Source: CAYSLC01 sp964431545
GTDB lineage: Bacteria; Desulfobacterota; Desulfobacteria; Desulfobacterales; JAABSP01
Length of the DNA: 18,066 bases
Reading direction: 5' to 3'
Assembly: GCA_964431545.1 (NCBI GenBank)
Contig: CAYSLC010000110.1
Coordinates: 1-18,066 of the forward strand
Shown: in pieces, positions 16,901-18,066 of the stretch
Position numbering within the stretch: position 1 is the stretch's first letter
Layout: every line of letters starts with the position of its first letter
Program-made: the position numbers and the translations under genes
The notes under the pieces: model-generated
Seen by the model: the letters and a program-made list of their open reading frames with translations, nothing else
What the model was told of the DNA's origin: nothing
Database searches by the model: none

Positions 16901-17471
16901 GGTTGGCGTTGGTGGCATCGAGCTTCCGGAGGGCTTCGGCCTTGCGGTTCTTGTACCGGGTGACCCCCGCGGCCTCCTCGATGTAGGCCCGCCGCTCCTC
17001 GGGCCCGGCATCGGTGATGGCGCCGATGTTCCCCTGCCCGATGACGGCATAGGATCGGGATCCCATGCCGCTGCCCAGAAAGAGATTGTGGATGTCCTTG
17101 AGCCGGCACGGCCGCTTGTTGACCAGGAAGACACTTTCGCCGGACCGGAAGAGTCTTCGGGTGACCATGATCTCCGTAAAGTCCCGGAGTTCCTCCGGAG
17201 CGTCGCCGTTCTCGTTGGCCAGGGTCAGGGAGACCTCGGCCATGTTGAGGGCGGGGCGGCCGTCGGTGCCGGCGAAGATGACGTCCTCCATGGACTTGCC
17301 CCGGAGCTGTTTGACGCTCTGCTCCCCCATGGCCCACCGCAGGGCGTCGACGATGTTGCTCTTGCCGCAGCCGTTGGGACCCACGATGGCGGAGACCCCG
17401 GCCGGAAACTGGATGGCCGACCGGTCCACAAAGGACTTGAATCCGGTGATCTCCATCTTTTTCAATCTCAT
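13923..17471 (-). CDS. smc: Chromosome segregation ATPase SMC
   Basis: The 1182-residue protein is a full-length bacterial SMC, the DNA-loop-forming core of the SMC-ScpAB complex. The N-terminal head has GFKSFVDR and Walker A GPNGCGKS (31-38). Long charged coiled coils run on both sides of a hinge at about 520-655 (VLGLMADVID, then DGQVISPRGILIGGSGDN). The C-terminal head carries the ABC signature LSGGEKALS (from 1090) and Walker B CIMDEIDAPLDD with catalytic Glu 1119. No frameshift is evident. The start is supported by GGGAG about 10 bases upstream and by family alignment. ftsY follows 21 bases after the stop, so smc-ftsY is probably an operon. Downstream partners ScpA and ScpB are not in the window. 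Confidence 0.98.
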   Translation of the reverse strand: MRLKKMEITGFKSFVDRSAIQFPAGVSAIVGPNGCGKSNIVDALRWAMGEQSVKQLRGKSMEDVIFAGTDGRPALNMAEVSLTLANENGDAPEELRDFTEIMVTRRLFRSGESVFLVNKRPCRLKDIHNLFLGSGMGSRSYAVIGQGNIGAITDAGPEERRAYIEEAAGVTRYKNRKAEALRKLDATNANLVRVTDIIAEVERRMRGLRRQARKAERHKSYQEKIRDLDVRLSIHRYDGVGVEIERAREEIRSLKDGDLERAARLKRIDAAAEEIKLTRTQKNQQISTQRSKRYDTRRDADRTENDLAHLREEIGRLEGEIESLTGARTELSEKNRRIDDEVAETETETAAVRERIDGIGKDLDREREAAAGVKARSERLKQAVEAAERNLSDLSRREERYRSARRNAADNQENLDRRIKRADEAVALGRKSVEDLRAREVSAGETLAQRRRAAADLAGEIDRLEKETERAKAALAGQVKAVQQLEHDRDKIRSRHGALRKMAEEFEWFKDGVRAVMKRKEGADGVLGLMADVIDPQPEVETAVEAFLGEALQYVLVRDLPAGAEAAAYLRDKGAGRCGFIPVSRPGTGQLERAPRAPGSLLSRVAVKPGFEEVVDGFLGSVALTDDLSGAMAAHGGNGGGRPAVTRDGQVISPRGILIGGSGDNLAGILEKKRELKDLEAELGHLEHALSDGRAVLEGLEATVREADAALREHRDERREAAEAELAAQKAVFQVAEELKQARRHLEIVGEEQDRLLEEADGLSAEVERSDRALAALAGEVEEAKQRKEEKRGALSAVASETAAADQRIMDLQLRLTAEKGRLENGAAALKRLREFREDSAKRLEQLSRDIVLKERRLGETRTKITDQEHRLHVMYENLKHLESALEKSERDYQAMEDRLRENDAAAAEIRRAREESLDRLRTLELEQSQRELTRENIEARILERYGRPLAAFRSVHHGDAAVTVDTEALSAELADLREKLAGLGDVNMGAIQEYEEHKERFDFLDAQRADLVKAVEDLHQVIRKINRISQEKFLETFNQINGKLAEVFPRLFNGGTAQLVLTEPDKPLETGVEFMVHPPGKKLTRLSLLSGGEKALSAIAFVFSIFLIRPTSFCIMDEIDAPLDDANVHRFNELLRMIGEQSQIIMITHKKKSMEFADTLFGVTMEKKGISKVVSVNLTTE

Positions 17472-17528
17472 GGAACGACGACTCCCATCGGGGCTTTGGG
17501 CCGGCGGCCGGCGGTTTTCTGGGAGGGT

Positions 17529-17557
17529 AAATTAGGGGGAATCGGGTCGATGTTCAA
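17529..17557 (-). promoter_or_regulatory. Candidate sigma-70 promoter for smc
   Basis: On the minus strand TTGAAC (17552-17557) is followed after 17 bases by TAATTT (17529-17534), about 58 bases before the smc start codon. Both hexamers are imperfect, but the spacing is ideal and the site stands out from the surrounding GC-rich DNA. A second TTGAAC copy and a GAGAA/TTCTC dyad lie just upstream. Confidence 0.35.
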
Positions 17558-17685
17558 GAGAAAAGTTCTCCGTTCAAACGGCCAACGGCCCGGCCGGACC
17601 GTCGGGCCCGCCGAGCGTCACCATCCGATCTTTCGGCGGGGAAATCAATGGGACGCGGGGGGTATTCTCCGGTGGGGATTCCCTA

Positions 17686-17705
17686 CTCGGGCGAAACGCC
17701 CTGAG
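17686..17705 (-). terminator. Hairpin downstream of the ABC transporter gene
   Basis: GGGCG (17689-17693) and CGCCC (17697-17701) pair around a 3-base loop, extended by CTC/GAG with one bulged base. It lies about 55 bases after the transporter stop codon. No T tract follows on the minus strand, so termination is only a possibility. Confidence 0.3.
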
Positions 17706-17760
17706 AGAGAAACGGGATTTCTTTCCGCTGCCGGCGGCTCCGGCGGTCGGGGAGGGTTTT

Positions 17761-18066
17761 TTACAGGATCTGATTCAAGAAGAGCTTGGTCCGATCATGG
17801 GTGGGGTTGGTGAAGAAGTGCTCCGGCGTGCCCACCTCCACGATGGCGCCGTGGTCCATGAAGATCACCCGGTCGGCCACCTCCCGGGCGAACCCCATCT
17901 CATGGGTCACCACCACCATGGTCATCCCCTCCTTGGCCAGGGTCTTCATGACGTCGAGGACCTCGCCGATCATCTCCGGGTCGAGGGCCGAGGTGGGCTC
18001 GTCGAAGAGCATCACCTTGGGGTCCATGGCCAGGGCCCGGGCGATGGCCACCCGCTGCTGCTGGCC
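17761..18066 (-). CDS. Polar amino acid ABC transporter ATP-binding protein (3' part only)
   Basis: Only the last 101 codons plus the stop are in the window; the gene runs off the right edge. The visible part begins inside the ABC signature (GQQQRVAIARALAM), then shows Walker B VMLFDEPTSALDPE, the H-loop VVVTHEMGFAREVADRV, and a C-terminus (GTPEHFFTNPTHDRTKLFLNQIL) typical of the GlnQ/HisP group. These ATPases power periplasmic-binding-protein uptake of polar amino acids such as glutamine or glutamate; the substrate cannot be told from this piece. It appears to be the last gene of its operon, with the permease expected off-window. Confidence 0.93.
   Translation of the reverse strand, partial: GQQQRVAIARALAMDPKVMLFDEPTSALDPEMIGEVLDVMKTLAKEGMTMVVVTHEMGFAREVADRVIFMDHGAIVEVGTPEHFFTNPTHDRTKLFLNQIL

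Larger units (their letters stand above)
17472..17760. other. Intergenic region upstream of smc
   Basis: I see no gene here. It separates the end of the ABC transporter gene from smc, both on the minus strand. It contains a candidate smc promoter (17529-17557), a GAGAA-AAG-TTCTC dyad just upstream of it (17558-17570), GC-rich partial palindromes around 17585-17615, and a hairpin (17686-17705) that may belong to the transporter transcript. Confidence 0.55.

Overview
The window is GC-rich DNA of ordinary bacterial core-genome character: strong G/C preference at third codon positions, tight gene spacing, and no insertion sequence, phage gene, CRISPR array or RNA gene that I can see. The proteins point to a Desulfobacterota-type (former deltaproteobacterial) organism. 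The reasons are the split glycyl-tRNA synthetase (glyQ and glyS), the smc-ftsY pairing, the style of the SMC N-terminus, and a cache-domain histidine kinase paired with an NtrC-type regulator. This placement comes from recognising protein families, not from a tree.

Layout, left to right. A short leader (1-125) holds a good match to a sigma-54 promoter that reads leftward out of the window. It precedes a lipoprotein-like PQQ-dependent sugar dehydrogenase (126-1331, +). Convergent to that is a two-component pair on the minus strand: a membrane cache-domain histidine kinase (2790-4310) and a sigma-54-activating response regulator (1372-2793), overlapping by 4 bases. A 343-base divergent intergenic region (4311-4653) follows, with small inverted repeats and a candidate promoter.

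The plus-strand block 4654-12234 carries a GHMP small-molecule kinase, glyQ, glyS, an 84-residue unnamed protein, a PNP/UDP-family nucleoside phosphorylase, ligA (NAD-dependent DNA ligase) and an acylphosphatase. It probably contains two or more transcription units. A terminator-like hairpin overlaps the stop of the 84-residue gene and separates the translation genes from the phosphorylase-ligA-acylphosphatase group, in which phosphorylase and ligA overlap as ATGA.

The block 12358-18066 is all on the minus strand. In transcription order it has the 3' part of a polar amino acid ABC transporter ATPase (cut by the window edge), a 289-base gap, smc, ftsY, and a separately promoted HU-family gene. 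SMC and HU shape the chromosome, FtsY delivers ribosomes to the membrane, and LigA seals DNA, so most of the right half is housekeeping.

I found no clear sign of a new multi-gene system. The points most worth a second look are the outward sigma-54 promoter near a sigma-54 activator gene, the unnamed 84-residue protein that follows glyS after an 11-bp perfect hairpin, and the HddA/fucokinase-like GHMP kinase next to glyQS.
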